A DNA stretch of 64,000 nt from Sporosarcina koreensis (GCF_000826145.2 NZ_LN651336.1:2501-66500); one strand, 5' to 3'. Shown: positions 29,617 through 38,881, counted from the stretch's first letter. A program made the numbers and translations. The notes: generated by a model from the sequence alone, not told the origin.

Positions 29617-30393
29617 TCAGAATAACTGATGATCTTTCCAGTCGGCAAGTGATTTGAATACATGCGTAGGCTGTTCAGGTTTGCTGAGGACGAGCTCACG
29701 CGGTGTAACACCGCCTTCAAGATGGATCGTATCGATGCCGTACCGGATGCCCGACAGAATATCCGTATCATAATTATCACCGATCATGATCATCTCATCT
29801 TTCCGGACACCGCTCTCCTGGCGGATGAATTCCAGCATATATGATTCCGGTTTGCCGACGATGACCGGCGCCACACCTGTGGAGGACCGGACCAGTTCGG
29901 CAAACGCCCCGTTCCCCGGAACGAGCCCTTCTTTGCCAGGCACGGACAAATCTCCATTCGTCGCGATGAATTCAGCACCTGCCCGGATGGAAAGGCAGGC
30001 ATCCGCAAGCTTGTCATACGTAATGCCGTGATCGATTCCCATGACCACCACGTCTCCGCCCCGGCTGACGGTCCGGATGCCCTTCTCCGCAAGCGCCTCT
30101 TCCAGCCCTGCTTCCCCGATCATCTGGATGGTCCTGCCGTGCAGCTCCCGTGCGCAGTATTCAGCAGCGGCAATGGCGGACGTCATAATATGCGATTCAT
30201 CCGTCTCGATACCGAATGCCGCAAGCTTCCGAACGATCTGTTCGCGGGTATGCGAAGAATTGTTCGTGATGAAATACGCATCGGCTGAAGTGCCTGCCAG
30301 CGACTTGAGGAACGCGACCGATTCTTCGATCGGCTCGTTCTCTTTATAGACAGTGCCGTCCAGGTCGAAACAAACCGCCTTATAATGTGTCAC
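29617..30393 (-). CDS. yutF: HAD-IIA family sugar/nucleotide phosphatase YutF
   Basis: A 258-residue haloacid dehalogenase phosphatase. Motif I is FDLDGTVYKENEPI (about 9-22), motif II is FITNNSSHTREQ, motif III is VGKPESYM, and motif IV is MIMIGDNYDTDILSG near 203. The cap is of type IIA as in NagD/YutF. The physiological substrate is unknown. It overlaps the end of yutE by 14 bases, so translation is probably coupled. Confidence 0.9.
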   Translation of the reverse strand: MTHYKAVCFDLDGTVYKENEPIEESVAFLKSLAGTSADAYFITNNSSHTREQIVRKLAAFGIETDESHIMTSAIAAAEYCARELHGRTIQMIGEAGLEEALAEKGIRTVSRGGDVVVMGIDHGITYDKLADACLSIRAGAEFIATNGDLSVPGKEGLVPGNGAFAELVRSSTGVAPVIVGKPESYMLEFIRQESGVRKDEMIMIGDNYDTDILSGIRYGIDTIHLEGGVTPRELVLSKPEQPTHVFKSLADWKDHQLF

Positions 30394-30844
30394 TGGATGA
30401 CTCCTCCGGAAGGAACGCGGACACAGGCCCGAGCTCGTTTTCGAGATAGGTCAGCACCCGCTCCGGGAACCGCTTGAGTGCCGGCAGGCTGCCTTCAAGT
30501 GTCTTCGTCACTGCGTCGAGATCGACGTGCGTGAAATCGCGGACAAGCATTTTGCGCAGGCCGATCACGTCTTTCAGCGGCCGGTCCATGTCAGGATCGA
30601 TGACTTTCTCGTCGTTCATGATATCGATGATGTCATCATAGCTGCCGGGATCCCGCATGATGAAACCGTCGATCATCGAATTGCCGACATCGATGACGGA
30701 TTCGATTACACTCTGGGCGATTCGTTCCAATGCAAGTTTCTTTAGGGAGCTGTCCTGCCAGCCGCTCTCCGATGAAAACTGAGTGAGCAATTCTTCCATA
30801 TAGCCCAGTGTTTCACTGATCTTCTTCCTGTCGATAAAATACAT
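30380..30844 (-). CDS. yutE: YutE family (DUF86/HepT-like fold) protein
   Basis: A 154-residue helical protein that begins MYFIDRKKISETLGYMEELL and contains the strongly conserved DVGNSMIDGFIMRDPGSYDDIIDIM. The fold is that of DUF86/HepT proteins, but the RX4HXY ribonuclease motif of HepT toxins is not present (LRKMLVRDFTHVD). No MNT nucleotidyltransferase partner lies beside it, so a toxin role is unlikely. GGAGGCG stands before the ATG at 30844. The frame continues upstream to 30928 without a good start. Confidence 0.85.
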   Translation of the reverse strand: MYFIDRKKISETLGYMEELLTQFSSESGWQDSSLKKLALERIAQSVIESVIDVGNSMIDGFIMRDPGSYDDIIDIMNDEKVIDPDMDRPLKDVIGLRKMLVRDFTHVDLDAVTKTLEGSLPALKRFPERVLTYLENELGPVSAFLPEESSSDTL

Positions 30845-30924
30845 ACAGACGCCTCCAGTGTGTAAGTTTCTCTGCCACAGCAAACAGGCGCCGCCGAAGT
30901 TTCTGACTGACGCCTGCCGATCGA

Positions 30925-31284
30925 TCATGAAGTTTTCTTAGTTGTCTCCGCAGGTCCGTCCTTCGGCTGCTGGGATGCATCCGGCTGCTCTTTCTTCACT
31001 TTGCCGATTTTCTTCAGGACGAAGTGCGCACAGCCGAAATTGCAGTACTCGTACAGATAGTCCTGAAGTGTACTTATTTTGGTTTCGTAGGTGGCCTTCG
31101 AACTGCGGTCATCGAAGAACCCTTTGAGCCGCAGCTGGCCATATCCCCAGTCACCGAGAATATAATCGTACTTGGACAGTATTTCGCTGTATCGGCTTTC
31201 CAACGCTTCACTATTGAACCCGTCACGGTGATTTTCGATCACTTCGAATTCAACCTGATCCAGCGTAATCCGCTGTTCTGTCAT
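30925..31284 (-). CDS. yutD: YutD family protein (DUF1027)
   Basis: A 119-residue soluble protein with the family core SRYSEILSKYDYILGDWGYGQLRLKGFFDD and DYLYEYCNFGCAHFVLKKI (about 30-95). It ends in a low-complexity charged tail (KEQPDASQQPKDGPAETTKK). The C-x3-C pair in YCNFGCAHF is conserved. Function unknown. It starts six bases after lipA stops, so it is probably cotranscribed with lipA. Confidence 0.88.
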   Translation of the reverse strand: MTEQRITLDQVEFEVIENHRDGFNSEALESRYSEILSKYDYILGDWGYGQLRLKGFFDDRSSKATYETKISTLQDYLYEYCNFGCAHFVLKKIGKVKKEQPDASQQPKDGPAETTKKTS

Positions 31285-31290
31285 GCTGAC

Positions 31291-32238
31291 TCAGCCTTTC
31301 ACCGTCAAGGACTCCAGTTCCTCTTCGCCCTTGCGCTGGCGTTCCTTTGCCGCGCTGTTCACCTGTTCGTCCGCATGGTAGCTGGAACGCACGAGCGGAC
31401 CGGACTGGCAGTGGGAGAAGCCTTTGCTCATCGCGATATCGAAGAGCTGCCTGAATTCCTTTGGCGTATAATATTTTTGGACAGCCAGATGTTTTTTCGT
31501 CGGCTGCAAGTATTGCCCGATCGTCATGATGTCCACACCGTTTGCACGGAGGTCATCCATCGTTTCGATGATCTCTTCCCATGTTTCACCGACACCGAGC
31601 ATGATCGAAGACTTGGTCGGAATATCCGGATGCATTTCCTTTGCCCGGCGCAGCAGTTCGAGCGACCGGTCGTATTTCGCACGCGCCCGCACCCGCGGCG
31701 TCATCCGTCTCACCGTTTCGATGTTATGGTTGAGTATATCCGGCTTCGCATCCATCAGGCGCTTGATGTTGTCATACTCCCCGCCCATATCGGAAGGGAG
31801 CACTTCCACTGTCGTGAACGGATTCTTTCTCCGGATCGCACGGATGGTCTCCGCGAACACCCCGGATCCGCCGTCTTTCTGATCGTCCCGCGCAACCGCC
31901 GTCACAACGACGTGCTTCAGATTCATGAGCGCGACCGAGTCCGCGACCCGCTCCGGTTCTGCCAGATCCAGTTCGGTCGGCAGACCTGTTTTCACCGCAC
32001 AGAAACGGCAGGCCCGTGTGCACGTATCCCCGAGGATCATGAACGTAGCTGTTCGCCGTTCCCCCCAGCATTCATGGATGTTCGGACAGCGTGCTTCCTC
32101 ACAGACCGTATGCAGATTCTTTTCACGCATCAGCTTCTTCAGATCTGTATAGTTTTCATTCGTGTTCAGTTTGATTTTCAGCCAATCCGGTTTCCGGATG
32201 TGCTCTTTTTTCGTTCCCGTCCCAGGTGTGCAAGACAT
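31291..32238 (-). CDS. lipA: Lipoyl synthase
   Basis: A 315-residue radical SAM enzyme that inserts two sulphur atoms into octanoyl groups on lipoyl domains such as GcvH, encoded at 54102. The auxiliary cluster is held by [13 protein letters not shown] and the radical SAM cluster by [10 protein letters not shown]. The conserved end [10 protein letters not shown] is present. The ATG at 32238 matches the family start. A second ATG at 32268 would add ten residues and cannot be excluded, since a weak TTGTCC-N17-TACATT promoter just upstream leaves room for both. It leads a lipA-yutD-yutE-yutF cluster. Confidence 0.95.
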   Translation of the reverse strand: MSCTPGTGTKKEHIRKPDWLKIKLNTNENYTDLKKLMREKNLHTVCEEARCPNIHECWGERRTATFMILGDTCTRACRFCAVKTGLPTELDLAEPERVADSVALMNLKHVVVTAVARDDQKDGGSGVFAETIRAIRRKNPFTTVEVLPSDMGGEYDNIKRLMDAKPDILNHNIETVRRMTPRVRARAKYDRSLELLRRAKEMHPDIPTKSSIMLGVGETWEEIIETMDDLRANGVDIMTIGQYLQPTKKHLAVQKYYTPKEFRQLFDIAMSKGFSHCQSGPLVRSSYHADEQVNSAAKERQRKGEEELESLTVKG

Positions 32239-32343
32239 CGTGACATCGACTCCATTCCCTTTAAACATTTTCAGAATTCCCGCTTCAGTAAATGTACCAT
32301 ACTATCCGGCGGCGGACAACATACCGGACAGCGGGCTGCATGA

Positions 32344-32372
32344 GAAAAAGCACCCTGCGCAAGGGTGCTCTC
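32344..32372 (-). terminator. Terminator of the liv operon
   Basis: On the minus strand, AGCACCCT-TGCGC-AGGGTGCT is followed by TTTTTCTC, about 20 bases after the livF stop. Confidence 0.85.
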
Positions 32373-32391
32373 CGCCGTTTTCCTTCTATCG

Positions 32392-33105
32392 TCAATGTCC
32401 TCCGAGATAGGCGTTCCTGACCTCTTCACTCGACTGCAGTTCTTCTGCCGTCCCGGACAGGATCACCCGTCCGGTCTCGATGACGTAGCCCCGGTCCGCA
32501 ATCGATAATGCCAAGTGGGCGTTCTGCTCAACGAGCAGGATGGTCGTCCCGGCATCATTAATATCTTTGACCGTTTCGAAGATCGTTTTCACCATGAGCG
32601 GCGCAAGGCCCATCGACGGCTCGTCGAGCAGCAGCAATTTCGGTCTTGCCATGATGGCACGGCCCATCGCAAGCATCTGCTGCTCGCCGCCGGACAGTGT
32701 CCCTGCCGACTGCTTGCGGCGTTCGTACAATCTCGGGAAGATGTCGTACACTTTCTTGTAATCCTTCCCGATTTCCCCTTTGTCCTTGCGGAGGAACGCG
32801 CCGAGTTCAATATTCTCCTCCACGGACATTTCCGCGAATACCCGCCGCCCTTCCGGCACCTGCGACACTCCCATCTTGACGATGGACTGCGCAGGCTTCC
32901 CCTGGATGGCGGACCCGGTATACTCGATCGTCCCCTGTTTCGGTTTCAGCAGGCCGGACACCGTTTTCAGGAGAGTGCTCTTCCCTGCTCCGTTCGCGCC
33001 GATCAATGTGACGATCTCCCCTTCGTTCACCTCGAGCGAGACGCCTTTCAATGCATGGATGCTGCCGTAGTAGACATTCAGATCCTGGATGCTCAGCATG
33101 CTCAT
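32392..33105 (-). CDS. livF: Branched-chain amino acid ABC transporter ATPase LivF
   Basis: A 237-residue ABC ATPase. Walker A GANGAGKST (36-44), signature LSGGEQQMLAMGRAI (near 138), Walker B LLLLDEPSMGLAP, and the LivF-type LVEQNAHLALSIADRGYVIETGRV. It pairs with LivG to power uptake of leucine, isoleucine and valine. The start overlaps the livG stop by four bases. Confidence 0.95.
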   Translation of the reverse strand: MSMLSIQDLNVYYGSIHALKGVSLEVNEGEIVTLIGANGAGKSTLLKTVSGLLKPKQGTIEYTGSAIQGKPAQSIVKMGVSQVPEGRRVFAEMSVEENIELGAFLRKDKGEIGKDYKKVYDIFPRLYERRKQSAGTLSGGEQQMLAMGRAIMARPKLLLLDEPSMGLAPLMVKTIFETVKDINDAGTTILLVEQNAHLALSIADRGYVIETGRVILSGTAEELQSSEEVRNAYLGGH

Positions 33106-33878
33106 ACGACTTCCTCCCCCAAATACGCTTCGATGACTTTCGGATTGTTCCGGATCTCAGCAGGCGTCCCTTCCGCGAGCAGCACACCGTGGTCCAGTAC
33201 ATAGATCCGTTCACAGATGCCCATGACCAGGTTCATGTCATGCTCGATCAGCAGGATGGTCAGCCCGAATTCCTTGCGGATGAACGCAATCAGATCCATC
33301 AGTTCCTTCGTTTCGAACGGGTTCATGCCCGCAGCCGGTTCGTCGAGCAGCAGCAGCTTCGGATTGGCCGCCAGCGCCCGTGCGATTTCCAGCCGGCGCT
33401 GTTTCCCGTACGGCAGGTTCATCGCCTTTTCGTCCTTATACTGGTCGAGTTCGAAAATCTTCAGGAACTCCATCGCCTTCTCTTCCATTTCATGTTCACT
33501 TTTGAAATAAGGCGGCAGCCGGAGCATGGAACTGAGTACGGAATCCTTGGCCAGCGAATGGTAGGCCACTTTCACGTTATTCAGGACGGACAGTTCGTCG
33601 AACAGCCGGATATTCTGGAACGTCCGGCTCATGCCGAGTCGCGTCACTTTGAACGGCGGCAGGCCGTTGATCTTCTTCCCGTCGAAAAAGATCTCCCCTT
33701 CAGTCGGTACATAAACGCCCGTCAGCAAGTTGAAACTCGTCGTCTTGCCGGCCCCGTTCGGACCGATCAGACCGACCAGTTCCCCTTTATGGATTTTCAT
33801 ATCGAATCCGGAAACAGCTTTCAAGCCGCCGAATTGGATGCCGGTATTCTGGACATCCAGTAAGATGTCACTGCTCAT
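33102..33878 (-). CDS. livG: Branched-chain amino acid ABC transporter ATPase LivG
   Basis: A 258-residue ABC ATPase. Walker A GPNGAGKTT (38-46), the LivG marker SRTFQNIRLFDELSVLNNV, signature LPYGKQRRLEIARAL, Walker B LLLLDEPAAGMNP, and LLIEHDMNLVMGICERIYVLDHG. The signature motif is the usual LivG variant (PYGKQR rather than SGGQ). It overlaps livM by 11 bases and livF by four. Confidence 0.95.
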   Translation of the reverse strand: MSSDILLDVQNTGIQFGGLKAVSGFDMKIHKGELVGLIGPNGAGKTTSFNLLTGVYVPTEGEIFFDGKKINGLPPFKVTRLGMSRTFQNIRLFDELSVLNNVKVAYHSLAKDSVLSSMLRLPPYFKSEHEMEEKAMEFLKIFELDQYKDEKAMNLPYGKQRRLEIARALAANPKLLLLDEPAAGMNPFETKELMDLIAFIRKEFGLTILLIEHDMNLVMGICERIYVLDHGVLLAEGTPAEIRNNPKVIEAYLGEEVV

Positions 33879-34821
33879 GCTGCCGTCCTCCCTTCGGCCG
33901 CATCCACATCTTCAAGTAATCGGTGAATTCCAGCTTGCCCATCAGCCCTTTCGGCCGGTAGAGCATGACGATGATCAGAACGAGACTGTAAAGGATCATC
34001 CGGGTTTCCGGGAAATCCTGCAGGAATGTCGAGACGACCGTCAGCAGGATAGTTGCCACGATCGCCCCTGACAGACTGCCAAGACCGCCCAGCACGACAT
34101 AGATCAGAATATCGATCGATTTCAGGAACCCGAAGTTCGCTGGCTGGATAATATAGAAGTTATGCGCATAGAGCGCACCTGCCACGCCTGCAAAGAACGA
34201 GCCGATTGCAAATGCGAGTACCTTGTAGTACGTCGTGTTGATGCCCATCGCGTCAGCGGCGATTTCATTTTCCCTGACTGCGATGCAGGCCCGCCCATGC
34301 CTGGAATTTGTGAAGTTCACGATGACGAGGATCGTCACGAAGAGGCAGATGAATGTATAGGTCCACGTCGTCAGGTGGGTGACCTGCATTCCGGCCGCGC
34401 CGCCGACGTAATCGATGTTGAGGAACACGATCCGGATGATCTCCGCGAACCCGAGCGTGGCGATGGCCAGATAGTCTCCGCGCAGACGCAGACTCGGAAT
34501 CCCGACGACGAGCCCGGCAAGCGCTGCGGCGATGCCGCCGATCAGGATGGCAGCGACGAACGGCAGGTCGAGTTTCATCGTCATGATCGCGGCGACGTAC
34601 GCGCCGACCGCCAGGAATCCCGCATGGCCGAGGGAAAACTGTCCGGTGATACCGATGACGAGGTGCAGGCTGACCGCAAGCATGATATTTATTCCCATGA
34701 AGATAAGTGTATTGGAGTAGAAATTATTCAGGAAGCCTCCGCTGATCGCAAACTGGACAGCCGCATAGAAGACGATCGCCAGTCCGGCAAACACCCAGAA
34801 CTGCTTAGATTTTTTCATCAT
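33868..34821 (-). CDS. livM: Branched-chain amino acid ABC transporter permease LivM
   Basis: A 317-residue permease with about nine helices. The BPD_transp_2 motifs are GQFSLGHAGFLAVGAYVAAIMT (about 55-76), VGIPSLRLRGDYLAIATLGFAEIIR (about 108-132), and VLGGLGSLSGAIVATILLTV. A short basic cytoplasmic tail follows YRPKGLMGKLE. Partner of LivH. Confidence 0.95.
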   Translation of the reverse strand: MMKKSKQFWVFAGLAIVFYAAVQFAISGGFLNNFYSNTLIFMGINIMLAVSLHLVIGITGQFSLGHAGFLAVGAYVAAIMTMKLDLPFVAAILIGGIAAALAGLVVGIPSLRLRGDYLAIATLGFAEIIRIVFLNIDYVGGAAGMQVTHLTTWTYTFICLFVTILVIVNFTNSRHGRACIAVRENEIAADAMGINTTYYKVLAFAIGSFFAGVAGALYAHNFYIIQPANFGFLKSIDILIYVVLGGLGSLSGAIVATILLTVVSTFLQDFPETRMILYSLVLIIVMLYRPKGLMGKLEFTDYLKMWMRPKGGRQHEQ

Positions 34822-34831
34822 TTCCTTTCAC

Positions 34832-35707
34832 CTACACTTTCTCTCTTGTGTGTTTGCCGAAGATGCCGGAAGGCTTGAAGATCAGGATCAGAATCAGGAT
34901 GATGAAGGCCGCCGCATCGCGCCACAGGGAGAACCCGAGCGCGCTGACAACCGTTTCCACGACACCGAGGACAAGTCCGCCTGCGACAGCACCCGGGATG
35001 ATGCCGATCCCTCCGAGCACCGCAGCGACAAACGCCTTCAAACCCGGGATAACACCCATCAGCGGATCGATCTTCGTGTAATAGATTCCGAAGATGACAC
35101 CTGCCGCGCCGGCAAGCGCCGATCCGATCGCAAACGTTGCGGAAATCGTGTTATCCACGTTGATGCCCATCAGTTTTGCAGCTTCCGCATCGTAGGAGAC
35201 AGCGCGCATCGCTTTCCCGATCTTGGTCTTATGTACAACGAACTGCAAGATGATCATCAGGACAACAGAGACTGACAGAATCAGGATCGCCTGTGTACTG
35301 ATCTGTGCGCCGAACAAATTGAATGTCTTATTCGCGAACACTTCCGGGTATGCAGCAGGCTGTGCGCCCCGGATGTAGATCACTCCGTTCTGAATGAGCA
35401 GGGACACGCCGATCGCCGTGATGAGCGCCGCAATCCGTGTTGCGTTTCGCAGACGCTTATACGCGACACGTTCTATGATGACGCCAATCACCGCACAGAT
35501 CGCCATCGACAGGAGCAGTGCCGGAAAGAAGCTCAGGCCCCATCCGGTAATAGAAATGTAACCGATGAATGCGCCGATCATGAACACTTCGCCGTGCGCG
35601 AAGTTGATCAGCTTGATAATGCCGTACACCATCGTATAGCCGAGCGCAATAAGCGCATAGATACTGCCTAACGAAATGCCGTTGATGAGCTGCTGCAGCC
35701 ATTCCAT
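34832..35707 (-). CDS. livH: Branched-chain amino acid ABC transporter permease LivH
   Basis: A 291-residue permease with about eight helices. Family motifs are GISLGSIYALIALGYTMVYGIIKLINFAHGEVFMIGAF (about 10-47), MRAVSYDAEAAKLMGINVDNTIS, and VAAVLGGIGIIPGAVAGGLVLGVVE. It ends FKPSGIFGK. Upstream, a strong hairpin separates it from livK, so it is probably expressed at a lower level than the binding protein. Confidence 0.95.
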   Translation of the reverse strand: MEWLQQLINGISLGSIYALIALGYTMVYGIIKLINFAHGEVFMIGAFIGYISITGWGLSFFPALLLSMAICAVIGVIIERVAYKRLRNATRIAALITAIGVSLLIQNGVIYIRGAQPAAYPEVFANKTFNLFGAQISTQAILILSVSVVLMIILQFVVHKTKIGKAMRAVSYDAEAAKLMGINVDNTISATFAIGSALAGAAGVIFGIYYTKIDPLMGVIPGLKAFVAAVLGGIGIIPGAVAGGLVLGVVETVVSALGFSLWRDAAAFIILILILIFKPSGIFGKHTREKV

Positions 35708-35744
35708 GAAGTCTCACTCCTTATTTCTCATCTGACTTCCATCC

Positions 35745-35783
35745 AAAAAAAGAAGGGGGAGGGAGTTCCCCCGCCCCCCTGAT
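35745..35783 (-). terminator. Hairpin between livK and livH, partial terminator
   Basis: On the minus strand, GGGGGGCGGGGGAACTCCC and CCCCC pair strongly and are followed by TTCTTTTTTT. Termination here would raise the binding protein over the membrane components. Confidence 0.8.
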
Positions 35784-35784
35784 A

Positions 35785-36975
35785 TTACGGATTCACCTTC
35801 GTATTGAACACTTGCTCGCCATCTTTGTATTCAAGGATGGTGGCCGATTTGACAGGATGGTGATTTTCATCGACGGAATACGTACCGGTTACGAGATCCA
35901 GTCCGTCCGTCTTTTCGAGTGCCTCTTTGATTTTCGTGGAATCTGCGCTGCCTGCCCGCTCAATTGCATCTTTCAGCAGGTACACCGTATCATAGCCGAG
36001 CGCATTGAAGGCATCCGGGGACTTGCCGTATTTCTCATTGAACTTATCGTTGAATGCTTTTACGGCTCCATCCGGGTCATCAGCTGAGTAGTGGTTCGTC
36101 GTGAATGTATTGTTGAGCGCATCCGCGCCTGCCAGATCCAGCAGTGTCGGAGAATCCCAGCCATCGGCGCCCATGAGCGGAACGTCGATGCCCATTTCAC
36201 GCGCCTGCTTGACGATCAGTCCGACTTCTTCGTAATAGCCCGGGATGAAGATGAATTCAGGGTTCGCGGATTTGATACGTGTCAGTGTCGAACGGAAGTC
36301 CGAGTCTTTCGCTACATAGGACTCTTCCGCGATCACTTTCCCGCCAGCCTTCTCAAAGTCCTCTTTGAATGAAGCGGCCAGGCCTTTCGAATAGTCGCTC
36401 GAGTTGTCCGCATAGATGGCGACATTCTTCACGCCTAAGTCGTTATATGCGAAGTTCGCTGCGACAGTCCCCTGGAAAGGATCGATGAACGATGTCCGGA
36501 AAACATATTCGTTCACGTCGCCCTTTTCATTGACCGTGACGGTCGGGCTTGTGCCGGACGGACTGATGAGCGGTGTCTTATTGTCATTGGCGATCTGTGC
36601 CTGTGCGACTGTCGCACCGCTCGTTGCAGCCCCGATGATGACGGATACGTTTTCCTGTGTTGTCAGTTTGATAGCTGCGTTCGTTGCTTCCGCAGCATCG
36701 GACTTGTTATCGATTTTGACGAGCTTGATCTTTTGGCCGTCGATTCCGCCGTCGTCGTTGATTTCATCGACCGCCAGCTGGATGCCGTCCGCTTCGGATG
36801 TCCCATACGAGGCGACCGCTCCCGACAATTCGAGGTTCACACCTACCTTGATGTCGCCGCCGTCTTTCGAACCGGAAGCGCTGCCCTTATCTCCGTCTCC
36901 GTCTGAACAGCCGGCCAGGAGACCGACGCCAAGCGTCATTGCTGCCAGTAAACTCCATGCTCTTTTGAATTTCAT
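35785..36975 (-). CDS. livK: Branched-chain amino acid ABC transporter substrate-binding lipoprotein
   Basis: A 396-residue lipoprotein. Signal peptide with lipobox LLAGC (Cys23), a short D/G/S linker, then a type I periplasmic-binding fold. KVGVNLELSGAVASYGTSEADGIQLAVDEIN opens the domain and VIIGAATSGATVAQAQIANDNKTPLISPSGTSPTV forms the ligand pocket. It is tethered outside the membrane and delivers ligand to LivHM. It is the first gene of a complete livK-H-M-G-F set. GGGGGAAGAG precedes the ATG. Confidence 0.94.
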   Translation of the reverse strand: MKFKRAWSLLAAMTLGVGLLAGCSDGDGDKGSASGSKDGGDIKVGVNLELSGAVASYGTSEADGIQLAVDEINDDGGIDGQKIKLVKIDNKSDAAEATNAAIKLTTQENVSVIIGAATSGATVAQAQIANDNKTPLISPSGTSPTVTVNEKGDVNEYVFRTSFIDPFQGTVAANFAYNDLGVKNVAIYADNSSDYSKGLAASFKEDFEKAGGKVIAEESYVAKDSDFRSTLTRIKSANPEFIFIPGYYEEVGLIVKQAREMGIDVPLMGADGWDSPTLLDLAGADALNNTFTTNHYSADDPDGAVKAFNDKFNEKYGKSPDAFNALGYDTVYLLKDAIERAGSADSTKIKEALEKTDGLDLVTGTYSVDENHHPVKSATILEYKDGEQVFNTKVNP

Positions 36976-36996
36976 TTCTCTTCCCCCTTATTTTTA

Positions 36997-37124
36997 ACTA
37001 TTCTGAAATTTGGACAGAAAGCAAAACACAAGGCGGATCAGCAGATTGTCTGCCGGCCGTTTCTGTCTGTAACCCTATTCTAGAACAAACTTCTAATTCA
37101 GTCTATACAAATTTTCATAATCTT
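36997..37124 (-). promoter_or_regulatory. Two CodY-like boxes in the liv promoter region
   Basis: Against the CodY consensus AATTTTCWGAAAATT, positions 36997-37011 read ACTATTCTGAAATTT (12 of 15 match). On the minus strand 37110-37124 read AAGATTATGAAAATT (12 of 15). The second lies within the spacer of a possible promoter (TTGTAA, 17-18 bases, then TATAG). CodY repression of branched-chain amino acid uptake is well known, so the pairing makes sense, but both boxes are imperfect. Confidence 0.5.
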
Positions 37125-37222
37125 ATTACAAGATTGATAAATCAGCATTATCCCGTCATTCCTGTCCTCTGGATAATGGGAACTATTTCTAAATAACTAG
37201 TTGATGAATTCCAGGAAACAAG

Positions 37223-37262
37223 AAAAAAGGTATCCCCCACAACTATGGAAGAATACCTTTCA
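37223..37262 (-). terminator. Terminator of the NhaC-family gene
   Basis: AAAGGTAT and ATACCTTT bracket a loop with further TCTTCC/GGGGGA pairing, followed on the minus strand by a T run. It lies directly after the stop. Confidence 0.75.
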
Positions 37263-37266
37263 CCTA

Positions 37267-38844
37267 TTATTCAGCTGCAGGAGCCACTGCATTCTGACGG
37301 GACCGCATCGTCCAGAAAGTGAACAGGACTGCAAGGATGATCACGACAGCGATGAGGCCTATCCAGATCGAACCGGTCAGACCGAGCACGATATACCCTC
37401 CTGTTGCAATCCCCGCTGCGACAAGTGCATACGGCAGCTGTGTGGCAACATGGTCGATATGGTTGCTGCCAGCCCCTGTGGACGACAGGATCGTCGTATC
37501 GGAGATCGGCGAACAATGGTCACCGAACACTGCGCCCGCAAGCACTGCAGACAGCGCCGGCAGAAGCAGCTCAGGTGCAGCATTCACCATGATCGTCCCT
37601 GCTATCGGCAGCAGGATTCCGAACGACCCCCACGACGTGCCTGTCGAGAATGCCATCAGGCCGGCCAGGACAAACAATACGACCGGCAGGAAGCCGACGG
37701 GAATATTCGACTTCGAGACGGCTTCGGACAGGAACAGCCCAGTCTCCAGCAGGTCGATGAGATGCGTCAGCGACCAGGCCAGGATCAGGATCAGCACAGC
37801 CGGCAACATCGCTTTCACGCCGCTGACGAACGCTCTGCCGATCAGGCCGGCGGAAGCGGTCTCATTCACCTTGAACTGTGCGGCGTACAGGATGATCGCT
37901 GCAAGTATGCCGGCAGCACCGCCGAAGACCAGTGACAGAGGTACATCCGTATTTTCGAAAATCGTCCAGAGGTTGAGTTCCCCGCCGATCCGGAATCCCG
38001 TCACGATCATCGCTGTCAGAGTGACGGCCACCAGTGTGACAATCGGGGCGACTAGATCGCGCACATGACCGTGGGCATGCTCGGGAAACTCGTCTTTCAA
38101 CTGTCCCGGTATCTCTTTTTCAGGATCGAACAGCTGGCCTGTTTCCTCTGCCCGTCTTTCGTGTTTCTTCATGGTGAAGAAATCGACATTCGTCCAGGCG
38201 AAGAAGAAGACCATGGCGAGTGTAGCGAGAGCATAGAAGTTCATAGGGGCCATCAGCAGGAAGGCCCCAAGCGGTGAATAGTTCACTGCTGTAGTTGTCG
38301 CCAGGATCAGCGTCAGCTGTCCGATCAGGAATGCCCCCCAGCTCGAAACCGGGGAAATGACGCAGACCGGGGCGGATGTCGAGTCGATGAAGTATGCGAG
38401 TTTTGCGCGTGAAATCTGATGGCGGTCGGTGATCGGCCGTGCAATCTGCCCGACTGCCAGTGCGTTGAAGTAGTCATCCACGAAGATGGCGATCCCGACA
38501 GCGACTGTCAGCAGTTTCGCACTCCGCCGCGTCCGGATGCGTTTCACAGCCCATTCGGCAAATGCCCGGCTGCCGCCTGACAGGCTGACGAGCGCGGTGA
38601 TGACGCCGAGAAAGAGGATGAACACCATGATGTAAATATTGTACGTATTAAGTGCGCCATCGTCCCAGAAGGAGACAGCCAGTGCTTTTCCGAGCTGCAT
38701 AGCCGTTTCCCCCGGTGCGAACGATGCGACGAGCAGCGCAGCCGACAAAATTCCTGCGCTCAGTGACAGCAGGACCCGCTTCGTTGTCAACACCATGACA
38801 ATCGCAATTACGGGCGGCAGAATCGAAAGCCAAGTACCGATCAT
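37267..38844 (-). CDS. NhaC-family transporter under a lysine riboswitch, probable lysine transporter
   Basis: A 525-residue polytopic protein with about eleven to twelve helices, classed by sequence with NhaC Na+/H+ antiporters. Motifs include IFVDDYFNALAVGQIARPITDRH (about 135-157), SAPVCVISPVSSWGAFLI, FSTGTSWGSFGILLPIAG and GDHCSPISDTTILSSTGAG. The ATG at 38844 has AAAGGAGGAAA upstream. Its leader carries a lysine riboswitch with terminator, and NhaC-type genes under L-box control have been proposed to be lysine transporters. I therefore infer lysine (or Na+/lysine) transport rather than plain Na+/H+ exchange. Confidence 0.85.
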   Translation of the reverse strand: MIGTWLSILPPVIAIVMVLTTKRVLLSLSAGILSAALLVASFAPGETAMQLGKALAVSFWDDGALNTYNIYIMVFILFLGVITALVSLSGGSRAFAEWAVKRIRTRRSAKLLTVAVGIAIFVDDYFNALAVGQIARPITDRHQISRAKLAYFIDSTSAPVCVISPVSSWGAFLIGQLTLILATTTAVNYSPLGAFLLMAPMNFYALATLAMVFFFAWTNVDFFTMKKHERRAEETGQLFDPEKEIPGQLKDEFPEHAHGHVRDLVAPIVTLVAVTLTAMIVTGFRIGGELNLWTIFENTDVPLSLVFGGAAGILAAIILYAAQFKVNETASAGLIGRAFVSGVKAMLPAVLILILAWSLTHLIDLLETGLFLSEAVSKSNIPVGFLPVVLFVLAGLMAFSTGTSWGSFGILLPIAGTIMVNAAPELLLPALSAVLAGAVFGDHCSPISDTTILSSTGAGSNHIDHVATQLPYALVAAGIATGGYIVLGLTGSIWIGLIAVVIILAVLFTFWTMRSRQNAVAPAAE

Positions 38845-38881
38845 TCCAATTTCCTCCTTTGTTTTCGGGTATGCGGGAAAA

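Noticed and set aside
30380-30844. HepT/MNT toxin-antitoxin pair around yutE
   Set aside because: The HepT catalytic motif is absent and the neighbours are yutD and yutF, not a nucleotidyltransferase.
36976-37200. T-box or riboswitch in the liv leader
   Set aside because: No T-box AGGGTGGNACCGCG sequence and no leader terminator were found, and the region is AT-rich with only CodY-like boxes.
37201-37935. Plus-strand frame of 244 codons that begins in the nhaC terminator
   Set aside because: It is Gln/Arg/Cys-rich and lies entirely opposite the NhaC transporter helices, so it is a shadow.
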